From: Polynucleobacter sp. UK-Kesae-W10
GTDB taxonomy: Bacteria > Pseudomonadota > Gammaproteobacteria > Burkholderiales > Burkholderiaceae
Direction of reading: 5' to 3'
NCBI RefSeq assembly: GCF_018881575.1
Contig: NZ_JACVQB010000006.1
Span: forward strand, 62,001 to 126,000
DNA: 64,000 nt
A program made the position numbers and the translations under genes. Numbering within the stretch: the stretch's first letter is position 1; every line of letters begins with the position of its first letter. Shown in pieces: positions 26,635 to 37,316 of the stretch. The notes under the pieces are model-generated. The model was not told where the DNA came from, did no database searches, and saw nothing but the letters and a program-made list of their open reading frames with translations.

Positions 26635-28387
26635 GGCCAACCGTCCGATTAAAAACAGGCTTGCCAGGTTGAGAGTCTGCCTTATCGGCAACAAAGTAGC
26701 CATGACGCTCAAACTGGAAACGATCCTCTGCTTTGGCATCTTTCATACAAGGCTCTAAGTAAGCGGTAAGTGTTTCTTTGGAATGGGGGTTGATTGCATC
26801 CAGGAAATTCTTATCACCACTATCTGGATGAGGATCATTAAAGAGGTGGTCATAAAGACGTACTTCAGCAGGGATTGCTTCAGCAGCGCTAATCCAGTGA
26901 ATATTGCCCTTCACCTTGTAATTGTTGGAGCCTGGGGTGCCGCTCTTACTATCTGGGAAGTGTGTCACGTTGACTTGTGTGACATTGCCCTGCGCATCAG
27001 TCTCAAAGCCTGTGCATTCCACGACAAAGCCGTGGCGCAAGCGTACTCGACTGCCTGGCTGGTCACCAATTGGTGGATAAAGTCTGAAAAAGCCCTTGAT
27101 CGGCTCTTTCATAAAATCATCCGCCTCAATCCACAACTCGCGTGTGAAATGAAAATCACGATTGCCCCATTCAGGATGCTGAGGGTGGCGTGGTGCTGAA
27201 CAAGCTTCACTAGCAGAAGCATCAAAATTTTCTACCACCAACTTCAGTGGCTTAAGTACTGCAGTGGCGCGTGGTGCTTTCGCCTCAAGATCATCGCGCA
27301 AGGCTTGATCAAGGGTGCTCATATCAATCCAGCTGTCAGCCTTTGAAACACCAATGCGTTCGCAGAATAAGCGAATACTTTCTGGGGTATAGCCGCGGCG
27401 ACGGATACCAACGATCGTCGGCATACGTGGGTCATCCCAGCCATCTACATGTTTTTCTTCTACGAGCTGCAACAGCTTGCGTTTGCTGGTGATGGTATAA
27501 GTCAGATTGAGGCGGGCGAACTCGTATTGATGGGGAACGGGATCTTTGAAGACGCCCAATTCCTTGAGTGCGTTCACAATCCAGTCATAGAGCGGACGAT
27601 TGTTTTCAAATTCGAGCGTGCAAATCGAGTGAGAGACATTCTCTAAGGCATCAGAGATGCAATGGGTGAAGTCATACAGCGGGTAAATACACCACTTGCT
27701 GCCGGTGCGATGGTGGTCGGTATGGCGGATACGGTAAACCACGGGATCGCGCATCACGATATTCGGATGTGCCATATCGATCTTTAGGCGCAGTACATGC
27801 TCGCCATCTTTAAATTTACCATCGCGCATATCGCGAAACAGCTGAAGATTTTCAGCGGGGCTGCGATCGCGATAGGGGCTATTTTTTCCGACTTGCCCAA
27901 AGTTGCCGCGATTCGTATGAATGTCATCAGCACTTTGACTGTCAACATATGCTTTGCCATTCTCAATCAGAATTTCTGCGAACTGATAGAGTTGATCAAA
28001 GTAATCGCTTGCATGATAAAGATGTGTACCCCAATCAAAACCAAGCCATTTCACCGCATCCAAAATGCTGTCGGCGTATTCAACATCTTCTTTTACAGGG
28101 TTGGTGTCATCCAAGCGCATATTGCAACGCGCGCCGCCAGCTTGATTGTTGTAATCGGCCGCAAGGCCAAAGTTCAGGCAAATACTTTTGGCGTGGCCAA
28201 TATGCAGGTAACCGTTTGGCTCTGGTGGAAAGCGCGTAATGATGGAAGGAATCGCTTCGCCCGCTAAATTGGTACGCTGAGCAAAGGCGCCACTTGCTAG
28301 GTCCTGATCAATGATCTGACGTAAGAAATTCGATGGTTCGGCGATTGCGCCAACAGCGGCTTTAGAGGGTTTGCTATCTTGGGACAT
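26615..28387 (-). CDS. glnS: Glutaminyl-tRNA synthetase
   Basis: A class I synthetase of 590 residues that charges tRNA-Gln directly. HIGH lies at 62-65 within PPEPNGYLHIGHAKS, and a TSKRKLL segment replaces KMSKS as usual for GlnRS. The GlnRS-specific GWDDPRMPTI block confirms it is not GltX. It is a few dozen residues longer than the E. coli protein, mainly at the N-terminus. ATG 28387 was chosen over a GTG two codons upstream. The stop codon lies inside the 3' end of the SDR gene. Confidence 0.96.
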   Translation of the reverse strand: MSQDSKPSKAAVGAIAEPSNFLRQIIDQDLASGAFAQRTNLAGEAIPSIITRFPPEPNGYLHIGHAKSICLNFGLAADYNNQAGGARCNMRLDDTNPVKEDVEYADSILDAVKWLGFDWGTHLYHASDYFDQLYQFAEILIENGKAYVDSQSADDIHTNRGNFGQVGKNSPYRDRSPAENLQLFRDMRDGKFKDGEHVLRLKIDMAHPNIVMRDPVVYRIRHTDHHRTGSKWCIYPLYDFTHCISDALENVSHSICTLEFENNRPLYDWIVNALKELGVFKDPVPHQYEFARLNLTYTITSKRKLLQLVEEKHVDGWDDPRMPTIVGIRRRGYTPESIRLFCERIGVSKADSWIDMSTLDQALRDDLEAKAPRATAVLKPLKLVVENFDASASEACSAPRHPQHPEWGNRDFHFTRELWIEADDFMKEPIKGFFRLYPPIGDQPGSRVRLRHGFVVECTGFETDAQGNVTQVNVTHFPDSKSGTPGSNNYKVKGNIHWISAAEAIPAEVRLYDHLFNDPHPDSGDKNFLDAINPHSKETLTAYLEPCMKDAKAEDRFQFERHGYFVADKADSQPGKPVFNRTVGLKDSWK

Positions 28388-28423
28388 AGCCACATTGTAG
28401 AGAAAACCCCGAGGTCCATAAAG

Positions 28424-28449
28424 AAAAAGCCCGCAAACTGCTGCGGGCT
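28424..28449 (-). terminator. Hairpin terminator after tctA
   Basis: An 8-bp GC-rich stem (AGCCCGCA at 28428-28435 with TGCGGGCT at 28442-28449) followed on the minus strand by a T-rich run. It lies just beyond the tctA stop codon and before glnS on the same strand, so it separates the two transcripts. Confidence 0.85.
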
Positions 28450-28472
28450 CGTTTCTGGGAAGGCTGGGACGA

Positions 28473-29975
28473 TCAGTCTTCGACGAAGGCTTCTTCGCGA
28501 GTCTTCTTTACTGCTGGCAAGGTCACCATAACCACCAAGAGGGCTGACGCAATGAGTAAGCCAAGCGACAGTGGGCGGGTTAAGAAGGTTGTGAAATCAC
28601 CGCGGGACAGCAATAAAGCGCGGCGGAAGTTCTCTTCCATCATTGGCCCCAAAACAAAGCCCAAAAGCAATGGAGGTGGTTCGCAGCCGAGTTTGAAGAA
28701 GAGGTAACCAATGATGCCAAAGGCGGCAGTTACATAAACGTCAAACACAGTGTTGTTTACGGTGTACACACCGATACAACAGAAAACCAAAATGGCTGGA
28801 TACATAAAGCGATAAGGAATCTTCAAGAGTTTTACCCAAATACCAATGAGGGGTAAGTTCAAGAGAATCAACATCACATTACCAATCCACATTGATGCGA
28901 TCAGACCCCAGAACAATGCTGGGTTGCTGGTCATTACCTGTGGACCTGGCTGAATGTTATGAATCGTCATCGCACCAACCATCAAAGCCATCACTGCGTT
29001 TGGTGGGATACCTAAAGTAAGCAATGGAATGAATGAGGTTTGAGCGGCAGCGTTGTTAGCGGATTCTGGGCCGGCAACACCTTCGATCGCGCCATGTCCA
29101 AATTCGTGGCTGTACTTAGAGGATTTCTTCTCAACAGAGTAGGCGCCAAAGGCGGCCAATGCAGCGCCACCACCTGGCAAGATGCCGAGGATAGAGCCAA
29201 TCGTTGTACCGCGCAAAATGGAAGGAATCATGCGCTTCACATCTTGCTTGGTAGGGATCATGGTGGTCATCTTGTTTAAGAAGCCCTCATCCTCATCCTT
29301 CTTCTCGAGGTTACTCATGATCTCGGCAAATCCAAACACACCCATGGCCACTGCAACGAAACCGATGCCGTCGCTCAATTCAGGAATGTCAAATGCATAG
29401 CGAGAAACACCGGAGTTCACGTCGGTGCCAATCAAGCCCATGAGCAAGCCTAATACGATCATGCCGATCGCTTTAATCAGGGAGCCAGATGCTAGAACTA
29501 CGGCACCGATCAAGCCCAAGACCATCAATGAGAAATACTCAGCGGGGCCAAACTTAAATGCGAGCTGTGAGAGTGGTGCGGCAAATGCGGCTAGTACTAA
29601 AGTCGCAACGCAACCAGCAAAGAATGAGCCCATACCAGCGGTAAAGAGCGCTACACCGGCTCGACCATTTCGGGCCATCTGATAGCCGTCGATCGCCGTG
29701 ACGACCGAGGACGTTTCTCCCGGAATGTTGAGCAAAATTGCGGTTGTGGAGCCACCGTACTGTGAGCCGTAGTAAATACCGGCCAACATAATCAATGCAG
29801 CGATTGGAGGCAAGGCGTAAGTGGCTGGCAAGAGCATCGCAATCGTTGCAATTGGGCCAAGGCCTGGCAACACGCCAATCAAAGTACCCAATACACAGCC
29901 AATCAGGCAGTACAGAAGGTTTTGTAAAGTAAACGCGGTATCGAAACCGAGAGCTAAATTAGCAAATAAGTCCAT
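28473..29975 (-). CDS. tctA: Tripartite tricarboxylate transporter, large membrane subunit TctA
   Basis: A 500-residue inner-membrane protein with about 11-12 hydrophobic segments. The family hallmarks are GVLPGLGPIATIAMLLP (about 34-50), YYGSQYGGSTTAILLNIPGE and a second GILPGGGAALAAF. Together with TctB and a periplasmic TctC binding protein it imports tricarboxylates or related organic acids driven by an ion gradient. tctB lies 19 bases upstream; no tctC is adjacent, so the substrate cannot be inferred from context. Confidence 0.95.
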   Translation of the reverse strand: MDLFANLALGFDTAFTLQNLLYCLIGCVLGTLIGVLPGLGPIATIAMLLPATYALPPIAALIMLAGIYYGSQYGGSTTAILLNIPGETSSVVTAIDGYQMARNGRAGVALFTAGMGSFFAGCVATLVLAAFAAPLSQLAFKFGPAEYFSLMVLGLIGAVVLASGSLIKAIGMIVLGLLMGLIGTDVNSGVSRYAFDIPELSDGIGFVAVAMGVFGFAEIMSNLEKKDEDEGFLNKMTTMIPTKQDVKRMIPSILRGTTIGSILGILPGGGAALAAFGAYSVEKKSSKYSHEFGHGAIEGVAGPESANNAAAQTSFIPLLTLGIPPNAVMALMVGAMTIHNIQPGPQVMTSNPALFWGLIASMWIGNVMLILLNLPLIGIWVKLLKIPYRFMYPAILVFCCIGVYTVNNTVFDVYVTAAFGIIGYLFFKLGCEPPPLLLGFVLGPMMEENFRRALLLSRGDFTTFLTRPLSLGLLIASALLVVMVTLPAVKKTREEAFVED

Positions 29976-29994
29976 TTTTTAGTATCCCGGTTCG

Positions 29995-30453
29995 TTATTG
30001 AAGAAAGAAAGGTAGTAATGGGAACTGAAGCTTGAGGCCCAAAACGAATACCGAGTATGTAAAGAAGATGAGGAAGGTGGCGTTAATTAAAGTGCCCTTC
30101 CAGCTGAATTCATGGCTAGCACTTGCAGACATGAATACCAAAACAAATACCGCCACGATGAAGCCCATGGTTGGCAATAAGATGCCGTAGAGGACAACAG
30201 AGCCAGTAATTAGGCCAATAATTCTCCAGTTAAATGGAGGAATCTTTTCAATGGCTGCTTTTGCGCTCATTGATTTAACAAGAATCAAGAGGCCTAAAGC
30301 CGTCATTACTAATCCCAGCCAGAATGGGAAATAGCCTGGGCCCATTTTGGCGGCGGTGCCCATTTGATACTGGGTGGCCATATAGGTAAAAAATAGGCCA
30401 ATGACCATATACATCAGGCCGGCCCCAAAATCTTTTTGATTACGGATTTCCAA
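29995..30453 (-). CDS. tctB: Tripartite tricarboxylate transporter, small membrane subunit TctB
   Basis: A small membrane protein with four hydrophobic segments and the TctB-type GPGYFPFWLGLVMTALGL motif. I place the start at a TTG at 30453, preceded by AAAAGGAG with a 6-base spacer, which gives 152 residues beginning with (M)EIRNQKDFGAGLMYM. A GTG at 30519 would add 22 residues of polar sequence without a ribosome site, so it is less likely. It heads the tctB-tctA transcript and is divergent from alaS. Confidence 0.88.
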   Translation of the reverse strand: MEIRNQKDFGAGLMYMVIGLFFTYMATQYQMGTAAKMGPGYFPFWLGLVMTALGLLILVKSMSAKAAIEKIPPFNWRIIGLITGSVVLYGILLPTMGFIVAVFVLVFMSASASHEFSWKGTLINATFLIFFTYSVFVLGLKLQFPLLPFFLQ

Positions 30454-30530
30454 GTTGCGCTCCTTTTGTATCGGCTTTTTTGCCGACTTATTTATTGATG
30501 TTGTGGGATTGTAAGGCACTACGGGGGTGT

Positions 30531-30556
30531 CCTGTCTAGGGTTTGCCCTAGACAGG
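30531..30556. repeat. Perfect 11-bp inverted repeat between tctB and alaS
   Basis: CCTGTCTAGGG (30531-30541) is followed by the loop TTTG and the exact reverse complement CCCTAGACAGG (30546-30556). No T-run follows on either strand, so it is not an ordinary terminator. The right arm overlaps the likely alaS -35 box, so it can be an operator. The E. coli alanyl-tRNA synthetase is known to repress its own gene by binding a palindrome at its promoter. Confidence 0.75.
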
Positions 30557-30571
30557 TGCCAATGCGATAAT
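30543..30571 (+). promoter_or_regulatory. Probable alaS promoter overlapping the inverted repeat
   Basis: TTGCCC (30543-30548) and GATAAT (30566-30571, five of six matches) are spaced by 17 bases. The -10 box is part of a second small palindrome, GATAATTATC (30566-30575). The expected start is close to the ATG at 30579, so the alaS message would be leaderless or nearly so. This is a prediction from box matches only. Confidence 0.45.
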
Positions 30572-30578
30572 TATCAGC

Positions 30579-33203
30579 ATGAAAGTCTCCCAAATTCGCC
30601 AGGCTTACCTGGATTTCTTTGCCCAAAAAGGCCACCAAATCGTTCCCTCCAGCCCAGTAGTGCCGGGGGATGACCCCACGCTGCTGTTTACTAATGCGGG
30701 GATGAACCAATTTAAGGATGTTTTTCTCGGCTTTGATAAGCGCCCTTATAGCCGTGCAACGACCGCCCAAAAATGTATTCGGGCGGGCGGCAAACATAAT
30801 GACCTCGATAACGTGGGCTATACCGCACGTCACCACACCTTTTTTGAGATGCTGGGTAATTTTTCCTTTGGGGACTACTTCAAGAAAGATGCCATTCAAT
30901 TTGCTTGGGACTTATTAACCCAAGTTTTCAAATTGCCAAAAGACAAACTATTGGTGACTGTCTATGCTGAAGATGACGAGGCATATGCTATTTGGAAAGA
31001 TCAAATTGGTGTGCCTGCTGAGCGGATTATTCGTATTGGCGATAACAAGGGCGCACGCTACGCATCGGATAATTTCTGGATGATGGGGGATACCGGTCCA
31101 TGCGGTCCTTGCACGGAAATTTTTTACGATCATGGTGAACATATTCCTGGCGGCCCTCCAGGTAGCCCAGAAGAAGATGGTGATCGTTTTATCGAAATTT
31201 GGAACAACGTCTTCATGCAATTTAATCGCGATGAAGCGGGCGTCATGCATCCACTGCCTAAGCCTAGTGTGGATACTGGCATGGGGCTTGAGCGCATTGC
31301 CGCAGTCTTGCAGCACGTTCACTCCAATTATGAAATCGACCTCTTCGTCAATCTCATTCAGGCCTCCAAGGATGCGGTAGATGGCGCGGGCGGTGAAAAC
31401 TGTGATGCCGCAAGCCCTTCACTCAGAGTGATTGCTGACCATATTCGTGCGTGTAGCTTCATTGTGGTGGATGGTGTTATTCCCGGCAATGCAGGGCGTG
31501 GTTATGTGCTGCGTCGGATTGCGCGTCGTGCGATTCGTCATGGTTATAAGTTAGGTGCACGCAAACCATTCTTCTATCAACTAGTTCCGGCGCTCGTCAA
31601 AGAAATGGGCGATGCCTATCCGGAATTGCGTGCAGCACAAGATAAAGTGAGTGAAGTGCTCAAGCAAGAAGAAGAGCGCTTCTTCCAAACGATTGCCAAT
31701 GGCATGGAAATTTTGGATGGTGCTTTAGCTGGTGGGGCAAAAATGGTAGATGGCGAAACTGCTTTCCGTCTCCATGACACATTTGGTTTCCCATTGGACT
31801 TAACTGCAGACGTTTGTCGTGAGCGTGGCGTCACCGTTGATGCCGAAGGTTTTGAAGTTGCGATGCAAAAGCAGCGGGATCAGGCCAGAGCTGCTGGCAA
31901 GTTCAAAGTGGCTCAAGGCCTCGATTACAAAGGCAAACCTACTCAGTTTCATGGCTACGATACCCTGAAGCATGAGGGCGCCAAAGTAACAGCGCTTTAT
32001 GTTGATGGCTCTGAAGTGACCTCTGTGAAGGCGGGCGATGCTGCTGTAATCGTGCTGGATAACACTCCTTTCTATGCTGAGTCAGGTGGCCAGGTTGGCG
32101 ATCAGGGTGAGCTGCGCAATGAGTCTGTCCGCTTTGCGGTTGAGGATACCTTCAAGATTCAGGCTGACGTATTCGGTCACCAAGGGGAAGTTCTTGAGGG
32201 CGAGATTAAGGTAGGTGACGCACTAAATGCCTTAGTGGATGTTCAACAAAGAACCGATACGATGCGCAACCATAGCGCTACCCATATCTTGCATAAAGCA
32301 TTGCGGGAAGTCTTGGGCGATCATGTGCAGCAAAAAGGCTCTTTGGTAGATGCTACCAAGACCCGTTTTGACTTTACCCACAATGCACCGATTACGGCAG
32401 AGCAGATTCGCCGTATTGAAGACATTGTTAATGAAGAGATTTTGGAAAATACTGCCACCTCTGGCAAGGTCATGTCTTTAGAAGATGCGCAAAAGACAGG
32501 TGCCATGATGCTGTTTGGAGAGAAGTATGGCGACGAAGTACGTGTATTGGAAATCGGCTCCTCTAAAGAGCTCTGTGGCGGTACCCACGTAGGGCGCACT
32601 GGTGATATCGGCAGCTTGAAGATTGTTTCTGAGGGCGGCGTTGCAGCTGGTATTCGTCGAGTAGAGGCGGTGACTGGTAAGCATGCACTTCAGTTCTTGC
32701 AAGCGTTGGAAGATAAGGTCAACGAAGCTGCAACCATTCTTAAAACCCATCCTGGTGATTTAGTGAATCGTGTTGCGCAGTTGCAAGAGAGTCTGCGCCA
32801 GGCAGAGCGCGAATTGGATAAAGTAAATTCAAAGCTGGCGGCAAGCCAGGGTGATGAGTTAGCTGGTCAAGCAGTAGATGTCAATGGACTCAAAGTGCTC
32901 GCAGCGCGTCTTGATGGTGCTGATGCAGGTGTACTGCGTGAAACGATGGACGCCCTCAAAGCCAAGTTAAAGACCGCTGCCATTGTGTTGGCTTCAGTAC
33001 AAGGCGATAAGGTGAGTTTGATTGCTGGCGTTACCGCGGACTCTATTGGCAAAGTTAAGGCAGGTGATTTGGTGAACTTTGTAGCCCAACAGGTGGGCGG
33101 CAAAGGTGGCGGCAAGCCAGAAATGGCAATGGCTGGTGGTAATGATCCAAGCAAGCTCGGTGCTGCACTAGCAGGCGTAAGAGATTGGGTGGCTAGCAAA
33201 TGA
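30579..33203 (+). CDS. alaS: Alanyl-tRNA synthetase
   Basis: A class II synthetase of 874 residues. The N-terminal catalytic core begins [18 protein letters not shown] and has the [14 protein letters not shown] motif. The editing domain keeps all four zinc ligands: H565 and H569 (HSATH), C666 and H670 (CGGTH). The C-terminal C-Ala domain ends in [15 protein letters not shown]. The gene is divergent from tctB across a strong palindrome, and its stop overlaps the start of tusA by ATGA. Confidence 0.97.
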   Translation: MKVSQIRQAYLDFFAQKGHQIVPSSPVVPGDDPTLLFTNAGMNQFKDVFLGFDKRPYSRATTAQKCIRAGGKHNDLDNVGYTARHHTFFEMLGNFSFGDYFKKDAIQFAWDLLTQVFKLPKDKLLVTVYAEDDEAYAIWKDQIGVPAERIIRIGDNKGARYASDNFWMMGDTGPCGPCTEIFYDHGEHIPGGPPGSPEEDGDRFIEIWNNVFMQFNRDEAGVMHPLPKPSVDTGMGLERIAAVLQHVHSNYEIDLFVNLIQASKDAVDGAGGENCDAASPSLRVIADHIRACSFIVVDGVIPGNAGRGYVLRRIARRAIRHGYKLGARKPFFYQLVPALVKEMGDAYPELRAAQDKVSEVLKQEEERFFQTIANGMEILDGALAGGAKMVDGETAFRLHDTFGFPLDLTADVCRERGVTVDAEGFEVAMQKQRDQARAAGKFKVAQGLDYKGKPTQFHGYDTLKHEGAKVTALYVDGSEVTSVKAGDAAVIVLDNTPFYAESGGQVGDQGELRNESVRFAVEDTFKIQADVFGHQGEVLEGEIKVGDALNALVDVQQRTDTMRNHSATHILHKALREVLGDHVQQKGSLVDATKTRFDFTHNAPITAEQIRRIEDIVNEEILENTATSGKVMSLEDAQKTGAMMLFGEKYGDEVRVLEIGSSKELCGGTHVGRTGDIGSLKIVSEGGVAAGIRRVEAVTGKHALQFLQALEDKVNEAATILKTHPGDLVNRVAQLQESLRQAERELDKVNSKLAASQGDELAGQAVDVNGLKVLAARLDGADAGVLRETMDALKAKLKTAAIVLASVQGDKVSLIAGVTADSIGKVKAGDLVNFVAQQVGGKGGGKPEMAMAGGNDPSKLGAALAGVRDWVASK

Positions 33204-33445
33204 GTGATGTAGCGAATATTGCTTTCAATGCCGAGGTCGATGCCATCGGGATGAATTGCCCTCTACCCATTTTGCGGACCAAAAAGGCGCTGGCAACGAT
33301 GCAGTCTGGTGAAGTTCTTAAAATTAAGGCCACAGACTCTGGCGCTGCAAGAGACTTCCCTGCGTTTGCCAAGCAGACTGGCAATGAATTAGTTGGCAGT
33401 ACTACGGAAGGCGATGTTTTGGTGTTCTTCTTAAAGAGAAGATAA
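33200..33445 (+). CDS. TusA-type sulfur carrier protein
   Basis: An 81-residue SirA/TusA/YeeD-fold protein. The sulfur-carrying Cys20 lies in [14 protein letters not shown], the Cys-Pro family signature. Such proteins carry persulfide sulfur to tRNA thiolation or other acceptors; several paralogues are common in one genome, so the specific route is not certain. The ATG overlaps the alaS stop, which suggests co-translation. A link to tRNA modification would fit the alaS neighbour but is inference. Confidence 0.88.
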   Translation: MSDVANIAFNAEVDAIGMNCPLPILRTKKALATMQSGEVLKIKATDSGAARDFPAFAKQTGNELVGSTTEGDVLVFFLKRR

Positions 33446-33448
33446 GCG

Positions 33449-33474
33449 CAAGAGAAGGTCAGCGCCTTCTCTTG
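33449..33474. terminator. Hairpin between convergent tusA-like gene and galU
   Basis: A 10-bp perfect stem (CAAGAGAAGG at 33449-33458 with CCTTCTCTTG at 33465-33474) with a 6-base loop fills the 33-base gap between convergent genes. No real T-run follows on either strand, so it is a weak terminator or an mRNA end stabiliser. Confidence 0.5.
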
Positions 33475-33478
33475 ATCC

Positions 33479-34369
33479 TTATTTCAAAGGCCAGCTTTTG
33501 AGATACTCTGCAAAATCTTCGCCGACCTCTGGATGGCGCAAAGCAAAGTCCACCGAAGCCTTAAGGTAGCCTAGCTTGCTACCGCAGTCATAACGAACTC
33601 CATCGTATTCATAACCAAATACAGGCTCTTCTTTGAGTAGGGCCGCAATGGCATCCGTTAATTGGATTTCACCGCCGGCACCGGGTTTTACATTGCGAAT
33701 GTGATCAAAGATTTTGGATGACAAGACATAACGTCCGACTACCGCAAGGTTAGATGGTGCATCGGCTGGCTTGGGTTTCTCCACAATGCCGTTTAAGCGA
33801 TAGATGCCTTGACTAACTTCATCGCCAGAAATAATGCCGTAGGAACTGGATTTAGCAGGATCAATTTTTTCTACCGCCAAGACTGAGCCTGACTGCTCTT
33901 CATGAACTTTGAGCATCTGCGAAAGGACCGGTGGTTGACCATCCAAAAGATCATCGGCTAGGATGATGGCAAAGGGCTCATCACCAACCAATTTCTCGGC
34001 ACACAACACCGCGTGACCCAAACCCAATGGCTCAGATTGGCGAATGTAGACACAATCTACATTATCGGGTTTAACGCTACGTACGAGATGAAGCAAATCT
34101 TGTTTGTTTTTTGCCTCGAGCGCCGCTTCTAATTCATATGCTTTATCGAAGTGGTCTTCAATAGCGCGTTTGCTGCGACCGGTGACGAAAATCAATTCAG
34201 TAATGCCAGCAGCAATCGCTTCATCCACTGCATATTGAATCAGCGGCTTATCGACGACATTGAGCATTTCTTTTGGACTTGCTTTAGTGGCAGGCAAAAA
34301 GCGGGTGCCAAAACCAGCAACTGGAAAAACAGCCTTGGTGACCTTTTTGGAGCTGAAATGCAATGCCAT
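33479..34369 (-). CDS. galU: UTP-glucose-1-phosphate uridylyltransferase
   Basis: A 296-residue nucleotidyltransferase making UDP-glucose for envelope polysaccharides. The nucleotide-binding motif [11 protein letters not shown] (19-29) with KEML behind it, [13 protein letters not shown] and the [12 protein letters not shown] segment are typical of GalU. The C-terminal [12 protein letters not shown] block contains the conserved substrate lysine. It lies 31 bases after valS on the same strand. Confidence 0.95.
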   Translation of the reverse strand: MALHFSSKKVTKAVFPVAGFGTRFLPATKASPKEMLNVVDKPLIQYAVDEAIAAGITELIFVTGRSKRAIEDHFDKAYELEAALEAKNKQDLLHLVRSVKPDNVDCVYIRQSEPLGLGHAVLCAEKLVGDEPFAIILADDLLDGQPPVLSQMLKVHEEQSGSVLAVEKIDPAKSSSYGIISGDEVSQGIYRLNGIVEKPKPADAPSNLAVVGRYVLSSKIFDHIRNVKPGAGGEIQLTDAIAALLKEEPVFGYEYDGVRYDCGSKLGYLKASVDFALRHPEVGEDFAEYLKSWPLK

Positions 34370-34400
34370 AGTGAATCCGATCTGTATTCTTTAGTAGAGA

Positions 34401-37292
34401 TTATTTGAGACGTTCTAATTGTGCAACAAGCTTCTCATGATTTTGCTCAAAGCCCGCAAGACGTTGTTTTTCTTGGGCCACTACCTCTGCTGGGGCACGT
34501 GCTACAAAGCCCTCATTGCCCAATTTGCTGCGAGCTTTTGTGATCTCATTGGCAAGACGTTCAATTTCTTTGCCCAGACGAATGCGCTCAGCGGCGACAT
34601 CCACCTCGATTTTGAGCAGGAGCTTAATGTCGCCCACTAGCGCAATCGGTGCTCCTGGGGCATCTTTTTCTAAAGCGGATTCATCGCTATAGATTTTGAC
34701 TTCAGTCAGCTTGGCCAAAGCCATCAAGTAAGGTGTCGCTTTTTCTAGGAAAGCCTGTGGGCCATAAATCCAGAGTGGCACTTTTTGTGCTGGAGAAACT
34801 TGCATTTCACCGCGCAAATTGCGGCAAGCATCGACAATAGCCTTGACTTGGGTAACCCAAGCTTCACTTTGCTCATCAATCTTCTCGGGCTGTGCAATCG
34901 GGTAGGGTTGTAGCGCAATGGACTGCTTAGTTTGTTCTGCTAACGCTTTGCCAGATTTTGGCCCAACGGTTTGCCACAAGGTTTCCGTAATAAATGGAAT
35001 CAACGGGTGAGCCATGCGCAAGATAGTCTCAAGTACGCGCAATAAGGTGCGACGCGTGGCGCGTTGTTGCGCAGGTGTACCGGTTTGCAACTGCACTTTG
35101 GCTAACTCTAAATACCAGTCACAGTATTCATCCCAAACAAACTGATAGATGCTGCTAGCAATATTGTCAAAGCGATAGTTCTGAAAGCCTTTGGCTACCT
35201 CCGCTTCAGTGCGCTGTAATTGAGAGACGATCCAGCGATCTGCTGGTGAAAAGTCTAGATATCCTTCTGGGCCGCATTGATTGTCACAGGGCGCCAAGCC
35301 ATTGTCTTCGTCATTGCCAGGGCAGTTCATCAAGACAAAGCGGGTGGCATTCCAAAGTTTGTTGCAAAAGTTTCGATATCCTTCGCAACGCTTTTGATCA
35401 AAGTTGATGTTGCGACCTAGAGAGGCGAGCGAGGCAAAGGTAAAGCGCAGTGCATCGGTTCCAAAGGCTGGAATGCCATCCGGAAATTCCTTTTTGGTTT
35501 TCTTGGCGATACTCTCTGCTTGCTTTGGGTTCATCAAGCCAGTGGTGCGTTTACCCACAAGCTCTTCAATCTTGATGCCATCAATCAAATCAATCGGATC
35601 CAAAGTATTTCCTTTGGACTTACTCATTTTCTGACCTTCCGCATCACGCACTAAGCCATGAACATAGACGGTATGAAAAGGTACTTTGCCGGTGAAGTGG
35701 CAAGTCATCATTACCATGCGTGCCACCCAGAAGAAGATGATGTCAAAACCAGTTACCAGTACAGAGGATGGTAAGAAATGATTTAGCGCAGGCGTCTTTT
35801 CTGGCCAGCCCAAAGAGCTAAATGGCACCAGTGCAGAACTAAACCATGTATCGAGAACATCTGGGTCACGGTTGAGTGCGCCGGTATAGCCAGCTGCAGT
35901 GGCTTTAGACTTGGCTTCCTCTTCAGAGCGCGCTACAAAGATCTGACCATCATCGCCATACCAGGCAGGGATTTGGTGGCCCCACCAGAGTTGGCGTGAG
36001 ATACACCAGTCCTGAATGTTTTCTAACCACTGGGTGTAAGTATTGATCCAGTTTTCTGGCACCAGCTTGATATCGCCCTTGGTAACGGCATCTAAGGCAG
36101 CGCCTGCAATCGATGAGCCAGGTTGATATTGGTTGTCAGGACTTGGCTTAGACATGGCTACAAACCACTGGTCTGTGAGCATCGGTTCAATAATAGTCTG
36201 CGTACGATCGCCGCGCGGCACCATCAATTTATGCGGCTGCACTTTTTCTAGCAAGCCTGCAGCTTCTAAATCCGCCACCACTTGTTTGCGCGCAGCAAAG
36301 CGTTCCATGCCTTGATAAGCAGCTGGTGCGTTCTCGTTGATCTTGGCATCCAATGTAAGGATGTTGATCATGGGTAATTGATGGCGTTGACCTACCGCAT
36401 AGTCATTGAAGTCATGCGCAGGAGTGACCTTCACTACACCAGTACCAAAGTTCAAATCTACATAGTCATCTGCAATGATGGGGATTTCACGGTTGCATAA
36501 AGGCAAGTGAACGGATTTACCGATCAGGTGTATATAGCGCTCATCTTCTGGGTTCACCATGACAGCCACGTCACCCAGCAACGTCTCAGGGCGTGTTGTG
36601 GCAACTGTGAGGTGGCCAGAGCCATCGGCGAGTGGATAGCGGATGTGCCACATTGAGCCATCCTCTTCTTCGCTGACAACTTCCAAATCAGAAACGGCAG
36701 TACCTAAAACGGGATCCCAATTGACTAGTCGTTTACCGCGGTAAATCAGACCTTGCTCATGCAGTCGAACAAAGACTTCAACAACTGCTTTGGACATTTT
36801 GCTGTCCATGGTGAAATATTCTTTACCCCAATCAATCGATGCGCCCAGGCGACGAATTTGGCGGGTAATGGTGGAGCCAGAAGTTTCTTTCCACTCCCAA
36901 ACTTTTTCTAAAAACTTCGCACGACCTAAATCATGGCGTGAGACTTTTTGTGCATCGAGCTGGCGCTCCACAACAATTTGCGTTGCAATACCGGCATGGT
37001 CAGTACCTGGTACCCACAAAGTGTTTTTACCCGACATCCGTGCATGACGAACCAGGCCATCCATGATGGTTTGGTTAAAAGCGTGACCCATGTGGAGGGT
37101 GCCGGTGACATTCGGAGGAGGGAGCTGAATGGAAAAATCCCCTTTACCTTCATCCATGCTGGCATCGGCAATGCCTCTGCGTTCCCACTCTGGGCCCCAA
37201 TAGGCTTCAATCGGGGCGGGTTCGTAGGATTTGGCTAGTTCGTCTGCTGAACTGGCCGCTGGTGAATTAGGGGTATTTGAGGCATTTGGCAT
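34401..37292 (-). CDS. valS: Valyl-tRNA synthetase
   Basis: A class I synthetase of 963 residues. It has HMGH at 67-70 ([15 protein letters not shown]), KMSKS at 555-559, the editing domain between them, and the C-terminal coiled-coil arm rich in Lys, Glu and Arg (about 890-963) that contacts tRNA. ATG 37292 gives [10 protein letters not shown]; a TTG three codons earlier is less likely. Only 24 bases separate it from the divergent helicase gene, so the two promoters must overlap each other's coding starts or leaders. Confidence 0.97.
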   Translation of the reverse strand: MPNASNTPNSPAASSADELAKSYEPAPIEAYWGPEWERRGIADASMDEGKGDFSIQLPPPNVTGTLHMGHAFNQTIMDGLVRHARMSGKNTLWVPGTDHAGIATQIVVERQLDAQKVSRHDLGRAKFLEKVWEWKETSGSTITRQIRRLGASIDWGKEYFTMDSKMSKAVVEVFVRLHEQGLIYRGKRLVNWDPVLGTAVSDLEVVSEEEDGSMWHIRYPLADGSGHLTVATTRPETLLGDVAVMVNPEDERYIHLIGKSVHLPLCNREIPIIADDYVDLNFGTGVVKVTPAHDFNDYAVGQRHQLPMINILTLDAKINENAPAAYQGMERFAARKQVVADLEAAGLLEKVQPHKLMVPRGDRTQTIIEPMLTDQWFVAMSKPSPDNQYQPGSSIAGAALDAVTKGDIKLVPENWINTYTQWLENIQDWCISRQLWWGHQIPAWYGDDGQIFVARSEEEAKSKATAAGYTGALNRDPDVLDTWFSSALVPFSSLGWPEKTPALNHFLPSSVLVTGFDIIFFWVARMVMMTCHFTGKVPFHTVYVHGLVRDAEGQKMSKSKGNTLDPIDLIDGIKIEELVGKRTTGLMNPKQAESIAKKTKKEFPDGIPAFGTDALRFTFASLASLGRNINFDQKRCEGYRNFCNKLWNATRFVLMNCPGNDEDNGLAPCDNQCGPEGYLDFSPADRWIVSQLQRTEAEVAKGFQNYRFDNIASSIYQFVWDEYCDWYLELAKVQLQTGTPAQQRATRRTLLRVLETILRMAHPLIPFITETLWQTVGPKSGKALAEQTKQSIALQPYPIAQPEKIDEQSEAWVTQVKAIVDACRNLRGEMQVSPAQKVPLWIYGPQAFLEKATPYLMALAKLTEVKIYSDESALEKDAPGAPIALVGDIKLLLKIEVDVAAERIRLGKEIERLANEITKARSKLGNEGFVARAPAEVVAQEKQRLAGFEQNHEKLVAQLERLK

Positions 37293-37316
37293 AAGAGGCA
37301 AATTATAATTGGGGCG

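Noticed and set aside
30519-30899. 126-codon minus-strand open frame over the start of alaS
   Set aside because: It would overlap the alaS catalytic core and the whole alaS promoter. It has no domain and no ribosome site, and tctB has a better start with a strong ribosome site further on.
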